Assembly: GCF_035046485.1 (NCBI RefSeq)
Contig: NC_085137.1
Coordinates: 379,316,706-379,380,705, forward strand
DNA from: Aedes albopictus
Lineage: Eukaryota; Arthropoda; Insecta; Diptera; Culicidae
Reading direction: 5' to 3'
DNA length: 64,000 nt
Each line of letters begins with the position of its first letter. Within the stretch, counting starts at the first letter, position 1. The notes under the pieces were generated by a model, which was not told the DNA's origin, did not search any database, and worked only from the letters and a program-made list of their open reading frames with translations. This document shows, in pieces, positions 12,101 through 23,042 of the stretch. The translations under genes were made by a program, and so were the position numbers.

Positions 12101-12850
12101 CATTTTCCCATACATTCTCACTGATCGTGCGACAACGGGATCAGCGGAATCACGTGCATAAGGGTGGCGATTGTAACAAAATGTGTGGCATAATGGGAGG
12201 TTCGCTCACATTTTCATCGATTGCGGTCAATGCTCACCTAAACATTTAAATGTTTTGAAAAGCTAAGGCTTTCAGCTTCCTAATAATGAGTTCGGATTTG
12301 AAATCGGTGGTTGCGAACAAAGCGGAAATTTAAAATGGCAGCCAAATTCAAGAATGCTGTTAAAACATTTTCAACTTCAAATGAAAGTTCTTTACCTTCG
12401 CTTCATAGAAATATAAAGCTTTGTATATGTTACAACAATAATTGTTGAGATATAATGCGATAAATTAGGTGCAATTTGATGAAAAATCGTCATTTTTGTC
12501 ACCTTGCCTTGTCAGATTCTTGGAAACGAGGGGTCCATCAATTTAACCCAATCAAAGTGGTTTTCATCCATCTCGATCATTTTCTAGCCAATAAACAAGG
12601 CAAAAAATTAAAATCCCAGACTTTATGTACATGACGGCCTGGTTTTAGCGAGAATCACTCATTGTTATTTTTCAACAAATACAGCGCAGTCTCTGAGTTG
12701 GGAAATTTAAAGTTGCGCTAGTAAGACATTTCGTAAGTATGGCGCTCACTGGTGTCGAAATGAGTTTTTATGTGGGGAAGTCACCGTCGATGTCGCTACT
12801 GTGCTTATTTTTTTTTTCTTTACAGAACATTTTGAGGAAATTTTGTTCGA
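12101..12850. other. Unassigned DNA, no gene seen
   Basis: There is no coding frame with recognisable content and no terminal repeats. Confidence 0.35.
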
Positions 12851-13410
12851 GCATGTTCGTCTGTTCTCTGTTATACATCGTCTATAGTACTCTCGGTTGT
12901 CAGCTTTCACAACCTTTCTTCACATGCTCACAGGAAAACAGTAGTCAAGAATTATGAAATCGTATGCAAAATTAAAAAAAAACTTAAATTGGGTAAAATA
13001 TGTCCACTTCACCATTGAGTTCTTCCAGTTTGTGCTAGCAGTGAGTAGTGTGGACAAGAACCTTTATAGTAACCACTTTCCGGCGCTGAAAGCCCAGCGG
13101 CATTCAATCCATCGAATCGTCTCTGGTACTCTCGGTTGTCAACATTCTGAAACTTTCACCGCTAGCTCACGGAAAAATGGTAGTCAAGATTCTCAAAAAC
13201 TCAAGACTCAAGATTCTTGGAAAAGGGGGAGAGTTGTTTTAAAAAGTTAGTGAATTGAAATCAAGAATGGTTTGAAAAGGCAACTTTTTGTGTTTACCTT
13301 ATGTAGCGGGACACCTTCTTCGCCGAAACTTGATTTTACTACCACACAAAAAGAGCCAGCTGTTATATTTTTATTTTGGGATGTCGATCTATTGAATGCT
13401 ACAAAGGTCT
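12850..13410. repeat. Local duplication, copy 1
   Basis: Segments here recur in order at 14366-14730: 'cagcagtgagtagtgtggac', then 'ttgtcagctttcac', then 'agttagtgaatt', then 'gtcgatctattgaa'. The phrase 'tactctcggttgtca' also appears twice inside this copy (about 12890 and 13129), so part of the unit is itself duplicated. The copies are diverged and non-coding. Confidence 0.55.
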
Positions 13411-13509
13411 ACAGTATGCGATGCTTACACCAATTGGATGCATTCTAAGAAAATGTTAACATATATTACCCTATAAGGTACTTTCTGTTTACATTTCTGC
13501 TAAGGTGAA

Positions 13510-13698
13510 TATATGACGAAGCCACACCTAGAATTTTCAAGAGCACAAATCTGAAGAACCGAATATCGGTTTGCGCTGAAAAATTGATCGATTGGTCACC
13601 ACCAGCGGGTTACCAATCGATCAACTTTTCAGCGCAAACCGACATTTGGTTCTTCAGATTTGTGCTCTTGAAAATTTCAGGTGTGGCTTCGTCATATA
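13510..13698. mobile_element. Small foldback element with ~83-bp arms
   Basis: The sequence from tatatgacgaagccacacct to its complement at 13698 is a near-perfect hairpin with a short loop at about 13598-13612. It abuts the next foldback element directly at 13699. Confidence 0.8.
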
Positions 13699-14363
13699 CA
13701 CAGCGAAACAAAAAATTACTTTTTGTCTGTCTCAAGAGCAAACTCATGTGTCTCCGAAGGATTTTGGGCCGCTGAATCCGAATCCGGGCTCAGATTTGCT
13801 CTAACACGTCACAATTTTGAGCTATACCTCAATTTATAGGGCAAAATATGCGATTTTGGGCTTTTTTGACTGCACGCCATTAAGCAAGGTAATATTTTTT
13901 TAAGCAATCAAAAGGTTAATTGGGCAATTAACATCTAAATTAACGACTCATGCAAAATATTTTGTTTTACAAAATCGAATTTGATAGTTTTGAGCGATTT
14001 ATGTTAGGTACGATATTTCCCATACAATTCATCCTCCAAAAGTTGCATGCAAGTTTTCATACTAACATAAAATGCTTAAATCTATCAAATTTGATTGAGT
14101 AAAACTAAATATTTTGCATGAGTCGTTAATTTAGATGTTAATTGCCCAATTAACCTTTTAATTGCTTAAAAAATATATTTCCAAGCTTAATGGCTTGCAG
14201 TCAAAAAAGCCCAAAATCGCATATTTTGCCCTATAAATTGAGGTATAGCTCAAAATTGTGACGTGTTGAAGCAAATCTGAGCCCGGATTCGGATTCAGCG
14301 GCCCGAAATCCTTCGGAGACACATAAGTTTGCTCTTGAGACAAAAAAAAAATGTTGCGCTGTG
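13699..14363. mobile_element. Long foldback MITE, copy 2 (CACAGCG ends)
   Basis: This is the same family as 10743-11405, in the same layout, with arms of about 325 bases that are reverse complements. Similarity to copy 1 is high over the full length, including the phrase 'gtctcaagagcaaact' near each end. Open frames on either strand are shadows of the repeat. Confidence 0.88.
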
Positions 14364-14365
14364 AT

Positions 14366-14730
14366 GCTTCAGTTGGCACCAGCAGTGAGTAGTGTGGACC
14401 TTTATAGAATTCAGTATCCGAAACTGACAGCTGAAAAGCCAAACCATCGTTTGTATTGCATTGTCTGTGATAGCCTCCGTTGTGTTGTCAGCTTTCACAC
14501 ATTTCACCTCACGGAAAAAAAGGAAATCGAAAACTGTTAAATCGTACGGAAATGGCAAACAACTTTAATTGTTGAGAAATTGACAATTTGTGCAAAGTTA
14601 GTGAATTTAAATCGAGAACGGTTCGGATAAGAAGCCTTTTGTGTACACTTCATGATCCGGAATGCATGTTTTTGCTAATAAAAGCCATCTGTTGTTGAAA
14701 AGTCGATCTATTGATTGAAAGATAACTGAG
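14366..14730. repeat. Local duplication, copy 2
   Basis: This is the diverged second copy of the unit at 12850-13410, in direct orientation, lying on the other side of the two foldback elements. Confidence 0.5.
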
Positions 14731-14769
14731 AAATATCGTTGGACGTTACGTTAATCACACCGAGTTATT

Positions 14770-15084
14770 CCCGACTGTATTGATGTAGGTTAGTTAGACA
14801 AGGGAAAGCAACAGTCAATAAGAAAGCATTGGAAAACAATGATGACGTGCAGTATTTGTTATGAACTTGATACGAACTATGATATAAGACCGAAAAATTA
14901 GGATGATTATTTTAAATCGAATATTCGCGTTTAAAACTGTATTTTCATATCATCTTACGAACTTTTTACAAACGCACCGCTTCGTTCAAACATACCTTCT
15001 AAGAATAAAGATAAACGACCATGCGTCTCCATTGTAAGATTTGGAAATAAAGAAGATGATTTGATGATTTAAAATACAGTCGGG
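14770..15084. mobile_element. Candidate MITE with short inverted ends
   Basis: The left end 'attcccgactgtatt' and the right end 'aatacagtcgggatt' are exact reverse complements about 300 bases apart. The core is AT-rich and non-coding. No clear target duplication was seen. Confidence 0.5.
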
Positions 15085-15308
15085 ATTCGTATGGAAAGTT
15101 GCCACCCGCCGTAATTTCTCAGCCAGCTTGCATCCAATTCAACAAATCAAGATGGTGGCTGCTGTTTAGCAAATTGAAAATTATCCATACAAAATCATGA
15201 GCGCATCATACCTAGATAACCAGAAAATGAACTTTTTTTTCCTTCAATGAAACATGTTTATATTTTTTTTATAGAGAATGTTTAGGTTTTTCTCTATAGC
15301 GTTTTCAA

Positions 15309-15314
15309 TTTATT
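15309..15314 (-). terminator. Candidate polyadenylation signal for the minus-strand gene
   Basis: AATAAA on the minus strand lies about 450 bases downstream of the TAG stop at 15766-15768, the first such hexamer on that side that I noticed. Nothing else confirms it. Confidence 0.35.
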
Positions 15315-15765
15315 CGGGTGCTATAAATGGGCCGCCATACTGCGATAGTGACCCACTTCATAGATGTCTATCCTTTTCAGATTAGATTAGTTAGGTTCAA
15401 TAGATAGGTACATTCAACATGAATATTCCCCATACATCCCCACGGCTTAACCTCTGCATCCCAGCATTCATTCAAAACAACCTGCCGAAACCACATAGCC
15501 ACATCCAACTCCCAACCCAAAAGCATTTTTTTCGAAAACAGAAAAAATACATATATATTCGTAGCAAAACTAGACTTCCATGGCGTAGGTTTTTCTTTTT
15601 TGTAACAAAATTGTCGTTTTCTATCGATAGAGACGTTTCCGTTCGTGTGTACGTTCGTTCCGCAAAAGCAACCGAAGGCAAGTGCGGGCGGGCGGGCTGG
15701 CGGTCTGCTGTTCCAGCGGGGTACGGTCAAAGTTTCATCTCACCGCGGCAGTGACCCCGCCACGA
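15315..15765 (-). other. Probable 3' untranslated region of the minus-strand gene
   Basis: The region follows the stop codon of the terminal exon. It contains frames of about 110 codons on both strands, but these overlap, lack motifs and are poor in conserved-looking residues, so I treat it as untranslated. Confidence 0.45.
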
Positions 15766-16606
15766 CTATAACTTCCCCGGGGCCGCTGCACCAGTAGTGG
15801 CGGCATCGTGTTTGCTGCTGGTTTTACTTTTTCCGCTGGTTCTACTGACGGCGGCCACCGCATCGCTACCGCCGGATTTATTCAAATTCGGTTGCTTTTG
15901 CTGGCGCTGGGGTTGCTGCTGATGCTCGAGCGTACCGGAAATGGTAACAATCGTAACTAAGTCCTTGCTGGCCACGTTTTCGCCCGGTGGTCTCTTACTA
16001 TCGTTTTCAATTATTTCGCTTGTAATTGAATTTCGTTGTTGTTTATGCGGTGCCGGGTCGGACGTCGCTGTTGATCCGGCGGCTGCAGCTGTTGATTTAC
16101 CGTCGTCTATTTTAATAATCGAAGGCGCGCTTCCGGCTCCCGTTCCGGTCTTCGCTGGCACGGTATTATCATCATTTATTAGACTGACACCACCCTCGAC
16201 GGTGGCAACGGTGGTGGTGGTGGTGGTGGTTGCGATGCTGTCACCAGTTGGCATTGTCGCCGGTTTCGGAACCTGCTGCACCTGATGGTCGGCCGTTGCT
16301 GCTGTCCCGGCCGCCGACAACGAGGGTATCGACGACGTTGATGAATTCCTGCGGTCAATGGTGCGATAAGTTGGCGGTGGTGCACCAGCTGGATCAGATA
16401 GCAGCGACGTGGTTGGCGTCGAACGATCCATAGCAGTGGTGGAAGTTACGGGATGGGGTTGCGTTGCTATACCGTTGATGCTGTTGGTGCTGCTGCCCAT
16501 GGCGCCGCTGATTATGCCACTGATTCCGCCGAATATGCTGGTACTGCTACCGCCGCTCGTAGCACCGTTGCCACTGTTGCTGTTGTACCGCGAGGTGAGA
16601 GGGATT
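15766..16606 (-). CDS. Terminal coding exon, Pro/Ser/Thr-rich cytoplasmic tail of an unidentified membrane protein
   Basis: The exon starts after a good acceptor (ccccttttcag, complement at 16607-16617) and runs 280 codons to a TAG stop. It begins with one base that completes an Arg codon left by the upstream exon, then 'IPLTSRYNS'. The protein is low in complexity: Gly/Ser-rich, then a 'PPPTYRTIDRR' motif, a Thr run of about seven residues, Ala/Gly-rich stretches, a Gln-rich patch ('HQQQPQRQQKQP') and a Ser/Lys-rich C-terminus ending 'PGKL'. Base composition is GC-rich compared with its flanks, and the frame is uninterrupted for 840 bases, which supports coding. PPPTY is a possible WW-domain ligand (a PPxY motif). 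Together with exons at 29922-30017 and 61439-61661 it would form the intracellular part of a single-pass protein. I cannot name the family. Confidence 0.75.
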
Positions 16607-16984
16607 CTGAAAAGGGGTTGAAAAATGTACGTACAAACTTCATTAGAACAATGTAAGAGAAACCATGGTTTGTTATATTTTAATAAATTTACAAAATTTG
16701 CAAACCATGGAAAATGTGAAAGATCTTTGTCCACTTCTTTTGAATAAATCCAATGATTCAGATGAAAATAGTAATACAATAACTGCTTTGCTTTTTCCAA
16801 CCATTTTCCCTGAATCTCATTATAAAAGAGCACATATCGGAATAGTACGAAACTAATAAATCGGTTCGCAGAACATATCTTGCGAGACTAGCAAGTCAAA
16901 TGAACATTAGAAAAAGCAGAATTGTAAACGGATTCCTCCTTTGACCCCTTAAAAGCCAAGCGGAACTTTAGCCACCCACAAAGG
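16607..16984 (-). other. Intron sequence upstream of the terminal exon
   Basis: AT-rich, with no gene or repeat ends recognised, up to the left LTR of the gypsy-type element. The five bases 16980-16984 (aaagg) are the left target duplication of that element. Confidence 0.5.
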
Positions 16985-17187
16985 TGTAATGCCTAGTTGA
17001 GAACCCCTGCAATAAGTTCGGTAAAATGAGAGTTTTATCTCTTCGAAGATTCGAGCTGAAGATATGTACAAGTTTCGGTGTATAAAATGTATCGGTTATC
17101 GAGGAAAGTATTTTGAACATCAACTAGTAAACTAGTGTTTTAAAGTTCTATTTCAACTGGAAGATTCCCACGGTTTGGTATAGTTCA
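16985..17187 (+). repeat. Left LTR of the gypsy-type element
   Basis: 203 bases, aligning with 25025-25225 except for point changes and two small indels (an extra ~12 bases near 16993-17004 here, and a 10-base segment missing before 'aagtattttgaac' relative to the right copy). TG...CA ends. Confidence 0.88.
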
Positions 17188-17194
17188 GTGGCTT
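17188..17194 (+). promoter_or_regulatory. Primer-binding site, split by a LINE insertion
   Basis: The base after the left LTR is followed by TGGCTT, and the site continues after the LINE at 22143 with ACGAGGAT. TGG next to an LTR is the usual start of a tRNA-primer site. The LINE target duplication covers it, so the site was broken in place. The primer tRNA was not identified. Confidence 0.55.
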
Positions 17195-17446
17195 TTTTTT
17201 TTTTTTTTTTTTTTTTATAGAATGAGAAAATCTGCAACAGATACCCAAGAGGTGGTGCCTCGGGTGATGTGGGGATCGACCCACTAAAAACTCATTCTCT
17301 CTCTTCCTTACCTTCGCGGTACGCCCGTTAGGGATGACTTCGAGAAGGGGGGGACCGTACATGAGTACACTCTAATAGTAAGCGTTCCACCAGCTACCGC
17401 CTTAAGTTGTTCACTCTCCCCTGGAGGCTCGGGTCCTGGCTAGTAC

Positions 17447-19036
17447 TTAGACTACCCGTTGAACTGAAGCTCCTGGATGGGGAAGGGGGGCCAACTCAAC
17501 TAGCTGTTGTTCGGCTCGCCATTTACTCTGTAGTTCAAGTACGATTCGAGATACCGTGGAAGTAACGGAGTCCCACTTGTCCGCCCCCATACACATCCTT
17601 TCAACAATGTTGTCAGGCGTGATATCTCTACCGCATACCTCCTGCATACTCGACCTTTGCTCCACGAAACGTGGACATTCAAAGAGCACATGCTCCGCGG
17701 TCTCGTCGCAGTCTGCACACTCCGGACATGCGGGGGAGCCTGCGTGTCCGAATCTGTGCAGATACCACCTAAAGCACCCATGGCCTGACAGAAATTGAGT
17801 CAAGTGAAAATTCACCTCGCCATGGGGCCTGCTCGTCCACTTGGACACGCTCGGTATGAGCCTGTGTGTCCATCTACCCTTGCTGGAGGAATCCCATTCG
17901 CTCTGCCACTTCAGCATAGACGAGGTTCTGGCGATACGCCTCGCGCCTCTTATGCCGCGTCGCTCGAACCATTCTTCATCCTCTGCCACCACTAAAGCTA
18001 TGGGCATCATGCCCGCTAGCACACATACCGCGTCCTTTGAGACCGTGCGGTATGCGCTCACAACCCTAAGGCACATCAGCCTATGGGTACTCTCAAGTCG
18101 CTTCACGTTTCGGTTAACCACTAGCGCCTTCGACCATGCAGCTGCGCCATACCGTAGTATGGAGACCGCTACTGCCGCGAGCAGCTTACGCTTACTCGAG
18201 ACTATTGCCGAGCTGTTTGACATTATCTTTGACAATGCCATTATCGCCATGCTTGCCCTTTTGCAGGAATATTCTACGTGGCTTCCGAATTTCAGCTTAT
18301 CGTCGATCATGACCCCTAATTGCTTCAGTGAGCGCTTAGAGTTGATCGTGCATCCACCTGTGGTGACCACTGCCTGCTGTTCAGACTGGCGGTTGTTTAC
18401 CACCACCACCTCCGTTTTGTGGTGCGCGAGTGCCAAATGTCTCGACCTCATCCAATCCTCCACTATGCCAATTGCGTGAGTTGCTGTCAGTTCCACTTCC
18501 TCTATCGACTCGCCGTATACCACGAGGGTAATATCATCGGCGAAGCCGACCAGCTTTACGCCCGGTGGAAGTTTGAGCCTCAATACGCCATCATACGCCG
18601 CGTTCCATAGTACCGGGCCCAAGATGGACCCCTGCGGTACCCCTGCGGTGATTTTGTAGCTCCTCTCGCCTTCCTCGGTGTCATAGATTAGCACTCTATT
18701 CTGGAAGTAGCTCTCCAATATCTGGCATAGGCTAACCGGGACTCCTAGGTGGCGCATTGCGCACTCAATGGCGGTCCAGCTGACGCTGTTGAACGCATTC
18801 TTAACGTCCAGCGTGACGACCGCGCAATAGCGGATTCCTGTTCGCTTCTTTTGGAGCGCAATCTCGGCCGTTTTGGTTACAGCCCTAATAGCGTCCACCG
18901 TCGATCGACCCTTCCGGAAGCCGAACTGGTTATCCGAGAGACCAGAGTCATCGGGTTTCTCGGTATAGACCATCAGCCTCGACAGAATGATCCGTTCCAA
19001 CAGTTTTCCGGCGGTGACCAGCAGGCAGATAGGTCT
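17447..19036 (-). pseudogene. Reverse transcriptase and C-terminal part of R1-clade LINE A
   Basis: An uninterrupted frame of more than 500 codons runs from the break point at 19036 to a stop at 17447. RT motifs appear in order: 'FRKGRSTVDAI', 'VVTLDVKNAFNSVSW', 'AGVPQGSILGPVLWN', 'VGFADDITLVVYGE'. The C-terminus has 'GHGCFRWYLHRFGHAGSPAC' followed by a CxxC-H-C zinc motif ('CPEC...ETAEHVLFECPRF'), as in R1-type elements. It continues in frame with 21341-22091 across the inserted LINE B. The 3'UTR (17215-17446) precedes the poly-A. Confidence 0.85.
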
Positions 19037-21340
19037 TTTTTTTTTTTTTTCCTTCTAAACCATAGGGGGATAATCTGCTCAACAGACACCCTAACAGAAG
19101 GTTAGGGTAGTGTAGGTCTGACAGGCCGTCTTCTACAACAAAAGTAAAATCCAGGACTACTCTCTCCTCGTACCCACTAAACCATTCCTATGGTCGCCAA
19201 ACCCTACGTCTCTCCGGAACCACCAAGAAGGTATTGCTTCAGAGAGGGGCTAGTGCACATCGCACCCACAAGGTTAGCTGCGTAGCCTGCAGCAACGAAC
19301 ATCGATGACTCGCTTTGGAGAGTCCATCACGGTAGCATGCTGGCGCTTAGCCAGTTTCCCGAGTGGTCCTCGCCACTCCCTTTGTCCTCGGAAGGCGGGC
19401 AGGGTCAACCCCGCCCGCGCCCTACTGCTGAGCGGACATCAAGAACTGATGCCCACGTGCAACCCGATCTGACCTGCCCGCAAAGGAAGGGTATCACTAC
19501 CCTTCAGGCCCTATCAGATGCACCCGTAGGTTGCAGACAGCAGGATCTCACCTACCCCGACCCTTGCCGGGACCCCTTTCCAACCGCGGGCTCGGATCCA
19601 ACCCAGTAGACCGACGCCACGACAGCACCGCTACCGGGACTTCCTCTCCGCGGCCACTTAATCGTTGTAAGGGTCGATTTCGACCGCAGGGCACCGGTAT
19701 GACCTACGAAGCCGACTCCGAACCCCTGGACCACCTCTTGTACTGCATCTGGACTAGCCATTCTCCGAGTCCACGCGCCACCTCCTCTGTAGCTCCCAGA
19801 CGATGTGGGTAATAGCCGTTGAAACGGCGTTCCAGCCAAACTCATCCCTACACATCCTCTGGACCAAGTTGTCCGGAGTTGTGTCCTCCCCGCATGTGGC
19901 AAGCATGCGGTCACGCATTGTGCGAAAACGCGGGCACACGAACAAAACGTGTTCCGCCGTTTCCTCTAAACCATTGCACACTGGGCATTCGGGAGAATCC
20001 GCATGCCCGAAACGGTGTAGATACTGTCGGAAGCAACCATGACCTGTAAGGACCTGTGTCAGGTGGAATGTGACTTCCCCATGGCGCCTATTAATCCAAC
20101 TATCTACCCTCGGTATCAACCTATAGGTCCACCTTCCTTTGGTGGAACTGTCCCACGCGCGCTGCCATTTGACCATAGAGGCCATCCTGACAGTCCTGCG
20201 TATGCCTCTTGTGCCGCGCATTTCGAAGCACTCCATGTCCTCACTGATAAGAAGGCTGATAGGCACCATACCAGTAATGACGCAGAGAGCGTCGTGTGAC
20301 ACGGTACGGTACGCGCTCGCAACCCTCAGGCACATAAGCCTGTAAGTACTTTCCAGCTTCCGTCGGTAGCATTTAGTACTTAGCGCGGTGCCCCACGCCG
20401 GGCCGCCATACCTAAGTATGGATGTAGCAACACTAGCCAGAAGCTTGCGCTTACTGGCGTACACCGCAGAGCTATTGGACATCATCCGGGACAGTGCCGC
20501 AATAGCTGTGGAGGCTCTTTTACAGGCATAATCGACGTGGCTACCGAAGGTAAGCTTATCGTCGATCATCACGCCCAAGTGCTTGACGGAGCGCTTTGAC
20601 AGGATAGTACAGTCTCCTACACTGATCTCCGTCTGCTGCTCCGACTTCAGGTTGTTAACAACCGTCACCTCTGTCTTGTGGTGAGCCAGCTCCAGTTTCC
20701 TGGACCGCATCCACGCCTCCACAACCTTGATCTAGTGGTTGGTAGTCACCTTTACCTCCTCGATCGTTTCACCGTAGACTTCGAGCGTAATGTCGTCGGC
20801 AAATCCGACAATCACCACTCCCACTGGATACTCCAACCTCAACACCTCGTCGTACATGACATTCCATAACACCGGACCCAGGATGGAACCTTGCGGGACT
20901 CCTGAGGTTATGTGAAAGCACTTCCGACCCACCTCCGTGTCGTAGACTAGTACACGATTCTGAAAGTAACTTCCGAGAATCTTGTACAGGTACTCCGGTA
21001 TCCCCAGACGCAAGAGCGCATCGGCAATAGCAGACCAGCTGGCGCTATTAAACGCATTCCTTACATCCAGAGTCACTACCGCGCAAAAGCGAATTCCCCT
21101 CCTCTTAGGCTCGAGTGCTTTCTCGGCGGTTTTTGTAACCGACAAGATAGCGTCTACGGTGGACCTCCCCTTCCGGAAGCCGTACTGGTTACTCGAAAGA
21201 CCATTTTCGCCCTCGGTGAACCGCAACATTCTATTGAGGATGATCTTTTCGAGCACCTTCCCCGCCGTGTCAATCAAGCATATTGGTCTATATGCCGACG
21301 GGTCTCCGGGTGGTTTCCCCGCCTTTGGCAATAGTACCAG
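19037..21340 (-). mobile_element. R1-clade LINE 'B', 5'-truncated, inserted in LINE A
   Basis: A 16-bp target duplication, gcaggcagataggtct, lies at 19021-19036 and 21341-21356. The poly-A tail appears as a T run ending at 19050. The element starts within the RT region ('LLPKAGKPPGDPSAYRPICL') and has a 3'UTR of about 700 bases. It is a related but distinct family from LINE A: the RT and C-terminal regions align residue by residue, with many substitutions. Confidence 0.9.
19754..21337 (-). pseudogene. Reverse transcriptase of R1-clade LINE B, one nonsense codon
   Basis: The frame is open apart from a single TAG at 20729-20731, shortly after the 'VGFADDITLEVYGE' catalytic motif. RT motifs 'FRKGRSTVDAILSVTKTAEK', 'VVTLDVRNAFNSASW' and 'SGVPQGSILGPVLWN' are intact. 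The C-terminal zinc region reads 'CPVCNGLEETAEHVLFVCPRF'. With one nonsense mutation and a truncated 5' end, it is dead but fairly recent. Confidence 0.85.
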
Positions 21341-22091
21341 GCAGGCAGATAGGTCTGTATGCCGACGGGTCGCCAGGTGGCTTCCCGGGTTTGGGCAGTA
21401 GAACCAATCTTTGCCTTTTTCACCTCTCCGGAAATTCGCCTCTGTCTAGGCACATCTGCATAGCCATTCTGAACATGTCAGGCTTAGCCTCGATGGCCGT
21501 CTTGATGGCTAATGTCGGGATACCGTCCGGACCCGGAGCCTTGTTCAACTTAAGCGACTTCGCTATTGCAATGAGTTCGTCGTTCGTCACCGGGGCTACC
21601 TCGCTATGGCCGGTTTGGCTATAGGGAACGGGGGCCCATGGTCTTGTATCGTGGCGCGGGAACAGCGTTTCCACGATCTTCTGCAGCATCTCTGGGGAGC
21701 GTTCTGGGGGTGCTGACGCGCCCTTCGTTTTGGCCATAACTACTCTGTAGGCATCACCCCATGGGGTCGTGTGGGCTATCTGGCAGAGATTTTCGAAGCA
21801 CGCCCGCTTACGAGTCTTAATCTCTTTATTCAGTGCCAGTTTAGCCGCCCTGTAGGCCTCGCTTCGTTCAATTCTATCCTCATCGGTACGAGCCCTTTGC
21901 ATCCTCCTTCTAGCTCTTAAACAGAATGCGCGGAGTTCTGCGATTTCTGGACACCACCAGTACACCGGTTTGCGTCCATTTCTGGGTAGGGATCGCCTTG
22001 GCATAGCGGCGTCACATGCACGGCTTAGGGTTCCGACAAGATCATCGCTGGATAGATCGTCGGTGTTACTCTCCATAAACAATCGCTCCAC
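21341..22091 (-). pseudogene. Upstream part of LINE A: endonuclease-RT linker
   Basis: The frame contains 'PVYWWCPEIAELRAFCLRA' and 'LKLNKAPGPDGIPTLAIKT', typical of the region just before RT in R1-clade LINEs. A TGA at 21420-21422 replaces the expected Trp in 'EFPERW', after which the frame continues to the LINE B break point. Beyond 22091 the element runs on to its truncated end at 22129. Confidence 0.8.
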
Positions 22092-22142
22092 AAATGCCGG
22101 CTTATCGAATCGCGAGGTCAGCCATCCCCAGTTCAGTGGCTT

Positions 22143-23042
22143 ACGAGGATAAAAGTGATAGTAGTTTTGTTCATCACCATTTTCACCTTGTCGTGACCGC
22201 GGATGAAATTTGCCATTTGGTGCGATTTTTTTTTCTCGGCGTAAGTGGTGTTAATCAATTGTGAAACCTTTTAGCAAACGTACAAATCAGTGAATTTGTT
22301 CCTTTTTTGTAACAATAGGCGTCGTTTAGTAGAGTGCCGGAACGGAATTTCAAAAGAAAATCTTTTTCCGCCATACTATTCGATTTTGATTGTTACCGTG
22401 AAGGCGCGAATTATTAACGAAGGAAAAGAAGTGAATAATAGTTACTTCTAACGCCATATGCAAATTTGCATTTCATACGATTGTGTATTCTATTCGTGCT
22501 TTGTTCAGCATTTTCTTTTGTTAACCAACGCAAGCACCGTTCAAGTGTGGTCATTTTTTGACGAAATCACAGTCAACTGTGGTTAAAGGCGGTAAAATAG
22601 AAGATACCGTTTTGGCTTTGTGTTGGTGACAGCGAAAAATCTGACGGTCTGGTGTCGGAGCACGACTAAAAAAAATAGAAAGAAGCTATTGAGTGATTTG
22701 TTTTCGTCAGCTTGAGTTGAGCCGGAGCCACCGTCTTTGTCGATACGGAGATAGTGGTACAAATAAAGTGTTGGCTGTTTGGGTCATTGCCCTCAAAGCA
22801 AAACAGTGGAATCGCCTATTTGCTAGGAAGTGCTGTTGGATTAACTGCTGCTGCTGCTGGCGACCTTTGTAGTGAAGAAAAACCCTGGAGGCGAAGATTT
22901 CTAAAGTGTTGCTGCTGTTGAGACGATAGCCGTTGCTGTTGTTGTTGCTGCCGGTTGGAGATTGTGCTGTTTGGCCGGAATTTTGGACTAGCGCCCGAAT
23001 CCAAGAGCGATTTTGATCTACTGCTACGATCAATAAGTGAAA
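22143..23042 (+). other. 5' internal leader of the gypsy-type element
   Basis: Non-coding leader between the broken primer site and the gag start. It includes CTG/TTG trinucleotide-rich patches at 22845-22950. Antisense frames with poly-Gln come from these patches. Confidence 0.5.

Larger units (their letters stand above)
17195..22129 (-). mobile_element. R1-clade LINE 'A', 5'-truncated, inserted in the gypsy-type element
   Basis: The poly-A tail is visible as a T run at 17193-17214. A 13-bp target duplication, agttcagtggctt, lies at 17182-17194 and 22130-22142. The element encodes the linker between endonuclease and RT, the RT, and a C-terminal zinc region. It is interrupted by a second LINE at 19037-21340. 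The 5' end is truncated before the endonuclease. Confidence 0.88.

Noticed and set aside
15377..15754. Frames of 111-117 codons on both strands after the terminal exon
   Set aside because: They overlap one another, have no recognisable content and fit better as 3'UTR.
15941..16656. Plus-strand frames opposite the terminal exon
   Set aside because: Val/Pro/Leu-rich products of the antisense of Thr, Gly and Ser repeats; the minus frame is far longer and has a splice acceptor.
17841..18479. 212-codon plus-strand frame
   Set aside because: It is antisense to the LINE A reverse transcriptase.
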